NCBI RefSeq assembly: GCF_030732225.1
Contig: NZ_CP132230.1
Coordinates: 524,001-588,000, forward strand
Source of the DNA: Streptococcus iniae
GTDB taxonomy: Bacteria > Bacillota > Bacilli > Lactobacillales > Streptococcaceae
Reading direction: 5' to 3'
DNA length: 64,000 bases
Below the pieces are notes generated by a model. That model was given only the letters and a program-made list of their open reading frames with translations. It had not been told where the DNA came from and did no database searches. Both the position numbers and the translations under genes were made by a program. Shown here piece by piece: positions 44,212 through 53,172 of this stretch (within the stretch, counting starts at the first letter, position 1; each line of letters starts with the position of its first letter).

Positions 44212-45690
44212 ATGAAAATTGACATGAAAGGCATTTCTAAATCTTTTGGTAGTAATAAAGTCTTAGAAAAAATTGATTTAGTGATTGAATCTGGTCAGGT
44301 TCATGCCTTAATGGGTGAAAATGGTGCTGGGAAATCAACCTTGATGAATATTCTGACAGGACTTTTTCCAGCAAGTGCAGGAAGTATTTTAATTGATGGA
44401 AAAGAAATGACCTTTTCTAATCCTCAAGAGGCCGAAGAGTTTGGGATTAGTTTTATCCATCAAGAAATGAATACTTGGTCTGAGATGACTGTATTAGAAA
44501 ATCTCTTTTTAGGGCGTGAAATTAAAACAAAATTTGGTTTACTGGACCAAAAACAAATGAAAGCTAAAGCACAAGAAGCATTTAATAGGTTACATGTTTC
44601 TATCCCGCTTGACCGCCCAATTGGTAGTCTATCTGTTGGTCAGCAACAAATGATTGAAATTGCCAAGAGCTTGCTAACCAAGGTTTCTTTATTAATCATG
44701 GATGAACCAACAGCTGCACTGACAGATCGTGAAACTGAAAATCTGTTTCGAGTGATTCAATCCTTGAAAAATGACGGAGTGGGTATTGTTTATATTTCTC
44801 ACCGAATGGAAGAAATTTTCAAAATCACAGATTTGGTAACAGTCATGCGTGATGGTATTGTTGTTGACACTAAAAAAACCAAAGAAACCAGTCCGCAGGA
44901 ATTGGTGAAAAAAATGGTGGGCCGTGAAATTGAGGATTATTATCCTGAAAAAACCGCTAAAATTGGAGAGGTAGCCTTTGAAGTATCACATCTATCTGGT
45001 AAGCATTTTGAAGATGTGTCATTCAAAGTGCGTCAAGGTGAAATTCTAGGTTTTTCTGGTCTCATGGGGGCAGGGCGTACCGAAGTGATGCGTGCTATCT
45101 TTGGTCTTGATACCAAAAGGTCTGGAAGCATTAAAATTGCTGATCAGGAAGTTACCATTACTAATCCGGTACAAGCTATTCAACATGGGATTGGATTTCT
45201 AACAGAGGATCGTAAAGAAGAAGGGCTAATTCTTGATTTTTCCATTAAAGACAATATGACATTGCCTAGTACAAAAGATTTTGTCAAAAATGGACTTTTT
45301 GACGATAAAACAAGTACCAGTTTTGTTCAACAACTGATTGATCGTCTAAGAATAAAAACAGGAACTCCTAAGATGCCAGTTGGTAATTTATCAGGAGGTA
45401 ACCAACAAAAAGTTGTTCTCGCAAAATGGATTGGTATAGCACCAAAGGTGCTGATTCTTGACGAACCAACTCGAGGCGTTGATGTGGGTGCCAAGCGTGA
45501 AATTTATCAATTGATGAACGAGCTAGCACAAAGAGGTGTTCCAATCATCATGGTTTCATCTGATTTACCAGAAATTCTTGGTGTTAGTGACAGGATTATT
45601 GTCATGCATGAGGGTAAAATCGCAGGTGAACGACACCGAGACGACGCTGATCAAGAAAAAATAATGCAACTGGCTACAGGAGGTAAATAA
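44212..45690 (+). CDS. rbsA: Ribose ABC importer ATP-binding protein
   Basis: A 492-residue protein with two ABC domains in tandem, as is usual for RbsA/XylG. The first has Walker A GENGAGKST and signature LSVGQQQ, with Walker B LLIMDEPTAAL. The second has LSGGNQQKVVLAKW and LILDEPTRGVD but a degenerate Walker A (GLMGAGRTE), the normal situation in this family. It drives uptake through RbsC, encoded 1 bp downstream. Confidence 0.96.
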   Translation: MKIDMKGISKSFGSNKVLEKIDLVIESGQVHALMGENGAGKSTLMNILTGLFPASAGSILIDGKEMTFSNPQEAEEFGISFIHQEMNTWSEMTVLENLFLGREIKTKFGLLDQKQMKAKAQEAFNRLHVSIPLDRPIGSLSVGQQQMIEIAKSLLTKVSLLIMDEPTAALTDRETENLFRVIQSLKNDGVGIVYISHRMEEIFKITDLVTVMRDGIVVDTKKTKETSPQELVKKMVGREIEDYYPEKTAKIGEVAFEVSHLSGKHFEDVSFKVRQGEILGFSGLMGAGRTEVMRAIFGLDTKRSGSIKIADQEVTITNPVQAIQHGIGFLTEDRKEEGLILDFSIKDNMTLPSTKDFVKNGLFDDKTSTSFVQQLIDRLRIKTGTPKMPVGNLSGGNQQKVVLAKWIGIAPKVLILDEPTRGVDVGAKREIYQLMNELAQRGVPIIMVSSDLPEILGVSDRIIVMHEGKIAGERHRDDADQEKIMQLATGGK

Positions 45691-45691
45691 G

Positions 45692-46636
45692 GTGAAAAAA
45701 GTCATGAAATATATGTCAGAGCTAACCACTCTGATAGCTTTATTGGGATTGATGATTGTAATGACTGCAATTAATCCTAACTTTTTAACAACAAATAACT
45801 TGATGAATCTATTGTTACAAGTGACTGCAAATGGCTTCATTGCTTTTGGGATGACCTTTGTTATCTTAACAGGGGGTATTGACCTTTCTGTTGGTTCAAT
45901 TTTAGCACTCTCAAGTGCCTTAACGGCAGGTCTTATTGGCAGTGGTGTTCCAGTTGGTATGGCTATTGTGATTGCTATTATATTAGGGGGCATTTTTGGT
46001 ATGTTAAATGGCCTTCTTATTTCCTACGGGAAATTAGCCCCATTTATCGTCACCTTAGCAACCATGACGATTTTTAGAGGAGCAACTTTAGTTTATTCCA
46101 ATGGAAATCCTATCACAGCAGGACTTTCAGATAGCTTCCTCTTTCAATTTTTAGGGCAGGGCTACCTTTTTGGAATCCCATTTCCAGTAGTCCTCATGTT
46201 TCTTACTTTTCTTATTTTGTATGTTCTATTACATAAAACAGCCTTTGGGAAATCTGTCTATGCTCTAGGAGGGAATGAAAAAGCAGCATATATCTCAGGG
46301 ATTAAGTTAAACAAGGTTAAAATCATCATCTATACAATCTCTGGTATGATGGCTTCTATTTCTGGCTTGATTATTACATCACGCTTGAGTTCAGCGCAAC
46401 CAACTGCTGGAGCAAGTTATGAAATGGATGCTATTGCGGCGGTTGTTTTAGGTGGAACGTCACTTTCTGGTGGTAAAGGTCGTATCCTTGGGACTTTGAT
46501 TGGGACACTTATTATTGGTGTGCTAAATAATGGTTTAAATATCATTGGGGTGTCAGCCTTCTGGCAACAGGTCGTTAAAGGTATTGTCATTTTAATTGCT
46601 GTTTTACTTGACCGTTTTAAAGTAGCGAAGCCATAA
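45692..46636 (+). CDS. rbsC: Ribose ABC importer permease
   Basis: A 314-residue protein with eight to ten membrane helices and the BPD_transp_2 signature: TGGIDLSVGSILALSSA near residue 67 and the late AVVLGGTSLSGGKGRI, the conserved cytoplasmic coupling region. It starts with GTG or the nearby ATG, two bases after rbsA with an AGGAGG site in the rbsA end. It probably acts as a homodimer with RbsA and RbsB. Confidence 0.95.
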   Translation: MKKVMKYMSELTTLIALLGLMIVMTAINPNFLTTNNLMNLLLQVTANGFIAFGMTFVILTGGIDLSVGSILALSSALTAGLIGSGVPVGMAIVIAIILGGIFGMLNGLLISYGKLAPFIVTLATMTIFRGATLVYSNGNPITAGLSDSFLFQFLGQGYLFGIPFPVVLMFLTFLILYVLLHKTAFGKSVYALGGNEKAAYISGIKLNKVKIIIYTISGMMASISGLIITSRLSSAQPTAGASYEMDAIAAVVLGGTSLSGGKGRILGTLIGTLIIGVLNNGLNIIGVSAFWQQVVKGIVILIAVLLDRFKVAKP

Positions 46637-46696
46637 TTCGCCACATAGAACAAAAACTTGTCAATCTCACACTATTATTCTAAAGGAGTAGGTAAA

Positions 46697-47662
46697 ATGA
46701 AATTTGGTAAAAAATTAGGCTTTCTTGCTTTGTTCATGTCAATGGTTCTTGTTTTGGGTGCTTGCGGCAAAACAGGTTTAGATAATGCGTCAAATGCTTC
46801 GAAAGAAGTCACTAAAAAAGCTGCAAAAGATCTCAAATTAGGGGTTTCGATCTCAACAACAAATAACCCATATTTTGTTGCTATGAAAGATGGGTTAGAT
46901 AAATATGCTGGTGAAAAGAAAGTGAGCATGAAAGTTGCTGATGCTCAAGATGATGCTGCTCGCCAAGCAGATGATATTCAAAACTTTATCAGCCAAAATG
47001 TCGATGCTATTTTGATCAATCCAGTTGACTCAAAAGCCGTTGTCACATCCATTAAAGCAGCCAATAAAGCAAATATTCCAGTTGTTCTTATTGACCGTGG
47101 AAGTGAGGGCGGAGACGTTTTAACAACAGTTGCTTCTGATAACGTTGAAGCAGGTAAAATGGCTGCAGAATTTGTTGTTGAAAAATTAGGGGATAAAGCT
47201 AAAGCTTTTGAACTTTCAGGGGTACCTGGAGCTTCTGCAACAGTGGACCGTGGGAAAGGCTTTAATAAAATCGCAAAAGAAAAATTAACTGTTTTATCAA
47301 GCCAATCAGCAAACTTTGACCGTGCGAAAGCTCTTAACACAGCTCAAAACATGATTCAAGCAAACAAAGATGTTCAAGTTATTTTTGCACAAAATGATGA
47401 AATGGCGCTCGGAGCAGCACAAGCTGTGAAATCTGCAGGACTAAAAGACATTATTATCATCGGTATTGATGGCCAGCCAGATGCACATGATGCTATAAAA
47501 AATGGTGATATTACAGCAACAATTGCTCAACAACCTGCTAAAATGGGAGAAATTGCTATCCAAGCAGCAATTGACCATTACCAAGGGAAAAAAGTTGAAA
47601 AATCAACAGTGGCACCGATTTTCCTTGTGACAAAAGAAAATGTTGATCAGTATAACTGGTAA
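46697..47662 (+). CDS. rbsB: Ribose-binding lipoprotein
   Basis: The ATG at 46697 follows AAAGGAGTAGG. The signal peptide MKFGKKLGFLALFMSMVLVL ends in the lipobox LGAC, so the 321-residue protein is a lipid-anchored receptor. The type 1 sugar-binding fold is clear: GVSISTTNNPYFVAMKDGL, DAILINPVDSKAV, VIFAQNDEMALGA and IIGIDGQPDA. It delivers ribose to RbsAC. It is the last gene of the operon and a terminator follows 13 bp after the stop. Confidence 0.96.
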   Translation: MKFGKKLGFLALFMSMVLVLGACGKTGLDNASNASKEVTKKAAKDLKLGVSISTTNNPYFVAMKDGLDKYAGEKKVSMKVADAQDDAARQADDIQNFISQNVDAILINPVDSKAVVTSIKAANKANIPVVLIDRGSEGGDVLTTVASDNVEAGKMAAEFVVEKLGDKAKAFELSGVPGASATVDRGKGFNKIAKEKLTVLSSQSANFDRAKALNTAQNMIQANKDVQVIFAQNDEMALGAAQAVKSAGLKDIIIIGIDGQPDAHDAIKNGDITATIAQQPAKMGEIAIQAAIDHYQGKKVEKSTVAPIFLVTKENVDQYNW

Positions 47663-47675
47663 TGCCAGTAGTGAG

Positions 47676-47700
47676 AGAAGTGTTTAGGCACTTCTTTTTT
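47676..47700 (+). terminator. Terminator of the ribose operon
   Basis: AGAAGTG (47676-47682) pairs perfectly with CACTTCT (47689-47695), followed by five or more T. Confidence 0.88.
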
Positions 47701-47791
47701 GTTTGGGCTCACTAACAGTGAAATATGGCTAGTGTCATGCTATAATGAAGAAAGACAGATGGTCTTATTAGAAACCTTGGAGGAAAAATGG

Positions 47792-49123
47792 ATGATTGAA
47801 AATATTAGATTGCTTCATTTGAATGACCTACATTCTCACTTAGAAGCTTTCCCAAAAGTCAGCCGTTTTTTTCGAGAGGCTTCACAAACAGATGCTCAAG
47901 TGATTAAACTTGATCTTGGAGATAATATTGACCGCAGCCATCCCTTATCAGATGCCACAAAGGGCAAAGCCAATGTAGAGTTGATGAATCAATTAGGGAT
48001 TGATTTTGCGACAATTGGAAATAATGAGGGGATTGGATTAAGTAAGGAAGAACTCAATAAGGTTTATGATGAGGCAAATTTCACCCTTATTATTGGGAAT
48101 CTTAAAGATGAGGGAAAACAACCTGTTTGGGGGAGGCCTTACAGTATTTATGAAACAGCTGCAGGTACAAAAATAGCATTTCTAGCCTATACTTTCCCTT
48201 ATGATAAAACCTATGCTCCAAACGGTTGGCAAATTGAAGAGCCAATAGCAGCTCTAAAAAGAGATTTGCAGATTCCTCAAGTTGCCCATGCAGATATTAG
48301 AATACTATTGAGCCATTTGGGCATTCGAGTAGATGAAAAGATCACAGAAGAAGTTGACCAACTTGACCTGATTATTGGCAGTCATACCCACCATGTTTTT
48401 GAAGAAGGGGCCTGTCTCAACGGGACTTATATGGCTTGCGCTGGAAAGTATGGGGAGCATGTAGGCGAAATCAATATGCAAGTGACCAATCATCGACTGA
48501 GCCATCTTGATATTATTGCCCATGAAACCAGTCATATGGCCACAGAAAAAGGGGATAAGGAGCAAGTAAATGGTTTTTTAGAGCAAGGTAAAACTCTCTT
48601 AAGTAAAATTCCTGTCGCAAGTCTAGCAGAAGCATTAAATGAAGAAGCTTCTTTAGAACTTATTATGGATGCTATGATTGATTATGCTGATGCAGATTTA
48701 GCGATAATCAATTCAGGGTTACTACTTGCTCCTTTTAGGCAAGAATTAAGCCGGAAAGACCTGCACTTGTCCTTGCCTCATCAGATGCGTCTAGCCACTT
48801 TTACGCTTAGTGAACAGCAATTATCACTGCTTTGTTATGACATGTTTGAGAAAGCAGAGCTATTAAAAAATCAAGAAATTAGAGGAATGGGCTTTAGAGG
48901 CAAACACTTTGGGAAGTTAATGACTAGAGGCTTTGAATACAAAAATGGGAAAATAGTGTATAATAGAAGAGTTATAGGTAAATCAGATGCCATGAAAGTG
49001 GTTGTGGTTGACCAATATTATTTTGCATCCTATTTTTCACGCTTAAAAGAGATGCAAGTAGAACTTTTATTTCCAGAATTATTAAGAGAAGTCCTTGAAC
49101 TGTACCTCAAGAAAAGGAATTGA
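47792..49123 (+). CDS. Metallophosphoesterase, 5'-nucleotidase-like (cytoplasmic form)
   Basis: The ATG at 47792 has GGAGG 8 nt upstream and gives 443 residues. The N-terminal two-metal phosphoesterase domain shows HLNDLHSHLE, DLGDNIDRSHPL, IGNNEG and GSHTHHVFEEG. The C-terminal 5'-nucleotidase domain has DLAIINSGLLLAPFR. There is no signal peptide or cell-wall anchor, unlike the secreted nucleotidases NudP and S5nA, so it acts in the cytoplasm. It resembles YunD of Bacillus, which is next to yutD-type genes as here. A TGC-TATAAT extended -10 lies at 47738-47746. Confidence 0.85.
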   Translation: MIENIRLLHLNDLHSHLEAFPKVSRFFREASQTDAQVIKLDLGDNIDRSHPLSDATKGKANVELMNQLGIDFATIGNNEGIGLSKEELNKVYDEANFTLIIGNLKDEGKQPVWGRPYSIYETAAGTKIAFLAYTFPYDKTYAPNGWQIEEPIAALKRDLQIPQVAHADIRILLSHLGIRVDEKITEEVDQLDLIIGSHTHHVFEEGACLNGTYMACAGKYGEHVGEINMQVTNHRLSHLDIIAHETSHMATEKGDKEQVNGFLEQGKTLLSKIPVASLAEALNEEASLELIMDAMIDYADADLAIINSGLLLAPFRQELSRKDLHLSLPHQMRLATFTLSEQQLSLLCYDMFEKAELLKNQEIRGMGFRGKHFGKLMTRGFEYKNGKIVYNRRVIGKSDAMKVVVVDQYYFASYFSRLKEMQVELLFPELLREVLELYLKKRN

Positions 49124-49139
49124 ACCAGAAAGGAGTCCA

Positions 49140-49760
49140 ATGAAAAAAGAAGTAACACCTGAAATGTATAACTATAATAAGTTTCCCGGTCCAGAATTTA
49201 TTGCTTTTGACGATCAGGTTAAAAGCGATACGATTTCCTTTACGCTATTAGAAAATGTAAAGGATGCTTTTGACGCAACTGTTTTTGGCCAACGTTTCAC
49301 GGATATTTTGTTGAAATATGATTATATCGTAGGTGACTGGGGCAATGAGCAATTACGCCTAAGGGGTTTTTACAAGGATGCTAATGACATCAAGAAGTCG
49401 AGCCGTATATCTCGTTTAGAAGACTATATTAAAGAGTATTGTAACTTTGGTTGTGCTTATTTTGTTTTAGAAAATGCTAATCCTGTTGAAATCAAGTTTG
49501 AAGAGGAACGTGCCCCACGACGTAAAAAAAATAATCGCTCAGGAAAAGCAAAACCAAAAGCTTTAGCGACAATAGAGCCTTCAAAAGCTAAAGGGAAAGC
49601 AAAAAGCAAATCAGCTGATGGCTTAAAAGAGAAAAAACAATTTACAAGTAAGAAGCGTCAAGAAACAAAGAAACCAAAATCAAGAACTGAAGGTAAGGCG
49701 AAAGAGTCGTCACACAATGCTAAAACAGGTCACTTTGTTATCAGAAAGAAGGAAAAATAA
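49140..49760 (+). CDS. YutD family protein with long basic tail
   Basis: The ATG at 49140 (AAAGGAG upstream) gives a 206-residue protein. Residues about 10-120 are the YutD domain (YNKFPGPEFIAFDD, FGQRFTDILLKYDYIVGDWG, EYCNFGCAYFVLEN). The last 80 or so residues are a disordered tail very rich in Lys, Ala and Ser, with repeated K-A-K patterns. Such a tail suggests RNA or ribosome contact. The gene lies 3 bp before rlmN, whose product methylates 23S rRNA and tRNA. Function of YutD is unknown. Confidence 0.82.
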   Translation: MKKEVTPEMYNYNKFPGPEFIAFDDQVKSDTISFTLLENVKDAFDATVFGQRFTDILLKYDYIVGDWGNEQLRLRGFYKDANDIKKSSRISRLEDYIKEYCNFGCAYFVLENANPVEIKFEEERAPRRKKNNRSGKAKPKALATIEPSKAKGKAKSKSADGLKEKKQFTSKKRQETKKPKSRTEGKAKESSHNAKTGHFVIRKKEK

Positions 49761-49763
49761 AGC

Positions 49764-50846
49764 ATGAAACCATCAATTTATAGTTTAACCCGAGATGAGC
49801 TCATTGATTGGGCAGTTGACAATGGTCAGAAAAAATTTAGAGCGACACAAATCTGGGATTGGCTATATAAAAAACGTGTTCAAAGTTTTGACGAAATGAC
49901 CAATATTTCAAAAGACTTTATTGAACTCTTAAATACGCATTTCTGTGTTAATCCTCTGAAACAAAGAACTGTTCAGGAGTCTGCAGATGGTACAGTAAAA
50001 TATCTTTTTGAATTGCCAGATGGTATGTTGATTGAGACTGTTTTAATGCGTCAGCACTATGGTCAATCGGTTTGTGTCACAACACAAGTTGGGTGTAATA
50101 TCGGCTGTACCTTCTGTGCCAGTGGATTAATTAAAAAACAACGTGACCTAACAAATGGTGAAATCACAGCTCAGATTATGTTGGTTCAAAAATATTTTGA
50201 TGAGCGTGGAAAAGATGAACGTGTTAGCCATGTGGTTGTTATGGGCATTGGTGAACCTTTTGATAACTATGATAATGTTATGAAGTTCCTTAGAACTATT
50301 AATGATGATAATGGTTTAGCTATTGGAGCCCGTCACATAACAGTTTCAACGTCTGGTCTTGCACATAAAATTCGTGATTTTGCCAATGAGGGTGTTCAAG
50401 TTAATCTTGCAGTATCTCTTCACGCGCCAAACAATGAGTTGCGTTCAAGCATTATGCGCATCAACCGTTCTTTCCCTTTGGAAAAACTTTTTGCTGCTAT
50501 CGAGTATTACATTGAAACAACAAATCGTCGTGTGACTTTTGAATATATTATGTTAAATGAAGTTAATGATGGTGTTGAACAGGCACAAGAGTTAGCTGAT
50601 TTAACAAAAAATATTCGTAAATTATCTTATGTTAACTTGATTCCATACAATCCTGTTTCAGAACATGACCAATACAGTAGAAGCCCTAAGGCGCGTGTTG
50701 AAGCCTTTTACGATGTTTTGAAAAAGAATGGCGTTAACTGTGTCGTTCGTCAAGAACATGGTACAGATATTGATGCTGCTTGTGGTCAGCTCCGTTCAAA
50801 CACAATGAAGAAAGATAAATTAGCCGCTAAAGCTAACAAGGGATAG
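49764..50846 (+). CDS. rlmN: Dual-specificity RNA methyltransferase RlmN
   Basis: The 360-residue radical-SAM enzyme methylates C2 of adenine 2503 in 23S rRNA and A37 in some tRNAs. The iron-sulfur motif is CNIGCTFC (C-x3-C-x2-C), followed by [12 protein letters not shown], which binds AdoMet. The C-terminal catalytic cysteine is in DIDAACGQL. The N-terminal helical domain ([11 protein letters not shown]) is also present. It follows the YutD gene by 3 bp and precedes the VanZ gene by 6 bp. Confidence 0.96.
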   Translation: MKPSIYSLTRDELIDWAVDNGQKKFRATQIWDWLYKKRVQSFDEMTNISKDFIELLNTHFCVNPLKQRTVQESADGTVKYLFELPDGMLIETVLMRQHYGQSVCVTTQVGCNIGCTFCASGLIKKQRDLTNGEITAQIMLVQKYFDERGKDERVSHVVVMGIGEPFDNYDNVMKFLRTINDDNGLAIGARHITVSTSGLAHKIRDFANEGVQVNLAVSLHAPNNELRSSIMRINRSFPLEKLFAAIEYYIETTNRRVTFEYIMLNEVNDGVEQAQELADLTKNIRKLSYVNLIPYNPVSEHDQYSRSPKARVEAFYDVLKKNGVNCVVRQEHGTDIDAACGQLRSNTMKKDKLAAKANKG

Positions 50847-50852
50847 AAAGTA

Positions 50853-51353
50853 ATGTCTAATCCTAATCATCTCTCACAACATTGGCTTAACACCATAAGG
50901 ATTTTAGCAATTCTTTATGTGTTGGCAGTGATGTTCATGTGTTTTACACCTCAACCAAGTCTTTTTGGACAGGTAGAAACGCCTAATATTATAGTAATTG
51001 GCCGTTTGCGACTTTTACTAGTTCCCTTTAATTCAATCTTTGGATGGCATCAAATAACCAGTTTGTACCAGTTACTTTGGGTCTTTTGTCAAAATATCTT
51101 AAATGTTTTTCTACTTTTTCCATTTGTTTTTTTCGTGCATTTGTTGACGGGGAAATGGCATGGCTATAAAAAAAGTGCTCTTTTAGGGTTTTTAATCAGC
51201 TTAACCATTGAAGTGACTCAACTTGTTTTAGATTTAGCAATTGATGCCAATCGTGTGTTTGAAATAGATGACCTTTGGACCAATAGTTTAGGTGCTGTTT
51301 TTGCTTATTTTATGTATCGTCTTATCACAAAAAATAGGGTGACTAAAATCTAA
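50853..51353 (+). CDS. VanZ-like family membrane protein
   Basis: A 166-residue protein with four predicted membrane helices and the VanZ-domain sequence FGWHQITSLYQLLWVFCQNILN followed by the conserved LLGFLISLTIEVTQ and DLWTNSLGAVFAYF. VanZ gives low-level teicoplanin resistance in enterococci, but chromosomal relatives like this one have no proven role. It is the third gene of the yutD-rlmN operon. Confidence 0.85.
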   Translation: MSNPNHLSQHWLNTIRILAILYVLAVMFMCFTPQPSLFGQVETPNIIVIGRLRLLLVPFNSIFGWHQITSLYQLLWVFCQNILNVFLLFPFVFFVHLLTGKWHGYKKSALLGFLISLTIEVTQLVLDLAIDANRVFEIDDLWTNSLGAVFAYFMYRLITKNRVTKI

Positions 51354-51429
51354 GTTTCTCTCCTTTGGAGAGACTTTTTGTTGACAAAAAACATTATAAA
51401 TATAGAATTTTTAATAAGAAAGGACAACT

Positions 51430-53172
51430 ATGTCAATTATTAAACACCTTTGGTGGTTTTTTACACAAGAGAAGAAACCCTACCTTATTGGTATTTTCTC
51501 ACTCAGTTTGGTGGCTCTTCTTAATCTGATTCCACCAAAGATAATGGGAGTGGTTATTGATGGCATTACTAGTGGGAAATTAACAAGAAGTGACCTTGTT
51601 ATGCAGCTATTTTGGTTAATTTTAGCAGCGATTGCTATGTATGTATTACGCTATATTTGGCGCATCTGTATTTTTGGAACCTCTTATCGTCTTGGACAGA
51701 TTATGCGGTTTCGTTTATTTAATCATTTTACTAAAATGTCCCCTTCATTTTATCAACGTTATCGGACGGGGGATTTGATGGCCCATGCAACAAATGACAT
51801 TAACTCCCTAACACGTTTAGCAGGTGGAGGAGTCATGTCAGCAGTAGATGCTTCAATAACAGCAATTGTGACTCTTATGACCATGTTTTTTAGCATTTCT
51901 TGGCAAATGACTATTATTGCTGTATTGCCCTTACCTATAATGGCTTATGCAACGAGTCGTCTTGGTCGTAAAACGCATAAGGCTTTTGGAGAATCTCAAG
52001 CTGCTTTTTCAGATTTGAATAACAAGGTTCAAGAAAGTGTCTCAGGAATAAAAGTTACCAAATCCTTTGGTTATCAAGCGGATGAGCTAGCATCTTTCCA
52101 AAAAATTAATCAAGAAACCTATTTAAAAAATAGTAAAACCATGTCATACGATGTTATGTTTGATCCATTAGTACTTTTATTTATTGGTGCTTCTTATGTG
52201 CTAACCTTACTTGTTGGTGCATTCATGATAAAAGAACAATCGATTACAATTGGGAACTTAGTTACCTTTATTACTTACCTGGATATGTTGGTTTGGCCAC
52301 TTATGGCAGTAGGGTTTCTATTTAATATGATTCAAAGAGGGGCGGTCTCTTTTGATCGTATTAATGCACTTTTACAAGAAGAATCTGATGTTAAAAATCC
52401 TGAAAATCCAGTCAACTTGGTAGCAAATGGGGCATTAGAGTATCACATGAAAAGCTTTAAATATGACCAAGAGGCAACTCTAGGGGCTGTTACTTTTAGA
52501 ATCGAAAAGGGGCAAACACTTGGCTTGGTTGGCCAGACCGGTTCGGGCAAGACAACACTCATAAAACTCTTACTCAGAGAATATGATCTTGAAGAGGGGC
52601 AGATTCTTCTTAATGGTTTTAATATTAAAGATTACCGCTTAGAAGATTTAAGGCATCTCATCGGATATGTTCCTCAAGAACAATTTTTATTTGCCACAAG
52701 TATTTTAGAAAACGTTCGATTTGGAGATCCCCAAATTACTCTAAAAGAAGTTGAAGAAGCAACGAAACTATCGCAAGTTTTTAATGATATTACGGCTATG
52801 CCAGAAGGGTTTAATACTATTATTGGTGAAAAGGGAGTGTCTCTTTCAGGTGGCCAAAAGCAAAGATTAGCAATGAGTAGAGCAATGGTTTTAAATCCAG
52901 ATATCCTTATTCTTGATGATTCTCTTTCTGCTGTAGATGCTAAAACAGAACATGCTATCATTGAAAATCTTAAAACAAGCAGATCAGATAAAACAACCAT
53001 TATTACAGCTCATCGCTTGAGTGCAGTTGTTCACGCTGACTTAATTATAGTCATGAAAGATGGGCATATTATTGAGCAAGGAAGACACGAGGACTTAATA
53101 AAAGCTGGTGGTTGGTATGCTCAAACCTATGTGTCTCAACAAATGGAAATGGAGGGGGAAAATGACGACTGA
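51430..53172 (+). CDS. ABC exporter subunit 1, heterodimeric multidrug type
   Basis: The 580-residue protein joins a six-helix ABC_membrane domain (residues about 15-305) to an ATPase domain with Walker A GQTGSGKTT, Q-loop YVPQEQFLFATS, signature LSGGQKQRLAMSRA and Walker B ILILDDSLSAVDAKTE. The residue after Walker B is Asp rather than the catalytic Glu (LDDS), so this half should have the degenerate ATP site, as in YheI, BmrC and LmrC. It forms a heterodimer with the product of the next gene, which overlaps it by 11 bp. Confidence 0.9.
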   Translation: MSIIKHLWWFFTQEKKPYLIGIFSLSLVALLNLIPPKIMGVVIDGITSGKLTRSDLVMQLFWLILAAIAMYVLRYIWRICIFGTSYRLGQIMRFRLFNHFTKMSPSFYQRYRTGDLMAHATNDINSLTRLAGGGVMSAVDASITAIVTLMTMFFSISWQMTIIAVLPLPIMAYATSRLGRKTHKAFGESQAAFSDLNNKVQESVSGIKVTKSFGYQADELASFQKINQETYLKNSKTMSYDVMFDPLVLLFIGASYVLTLLVGAFMIKEQSITIGNLVTFITYLDMLVWPLMAVGFLFNMIQRGAVSFDRINALLQEESDVKNPENPVNLVANGALEYHMKSFKYDQEATLGAVTFRIEKGQTLGLVGQTGSGKTTLIKLLLREYDLEEGQILLNGFNIKDYRLEDLRHLIGYVPQEQFLFATSILENVRFGDPQITLKEVEEATKLSQVFNDITAMPEGFNTIIGEKGVSLSGGQKQRLAMSRAMVLNPDILILDDSLSAVDAKTEHAIIENLKTSRSDKTTIITAHRLSAVVHADLIIVMKDGHIIEQGRHEDLIKAGGWYAQTYVSQQMEMEGENDD

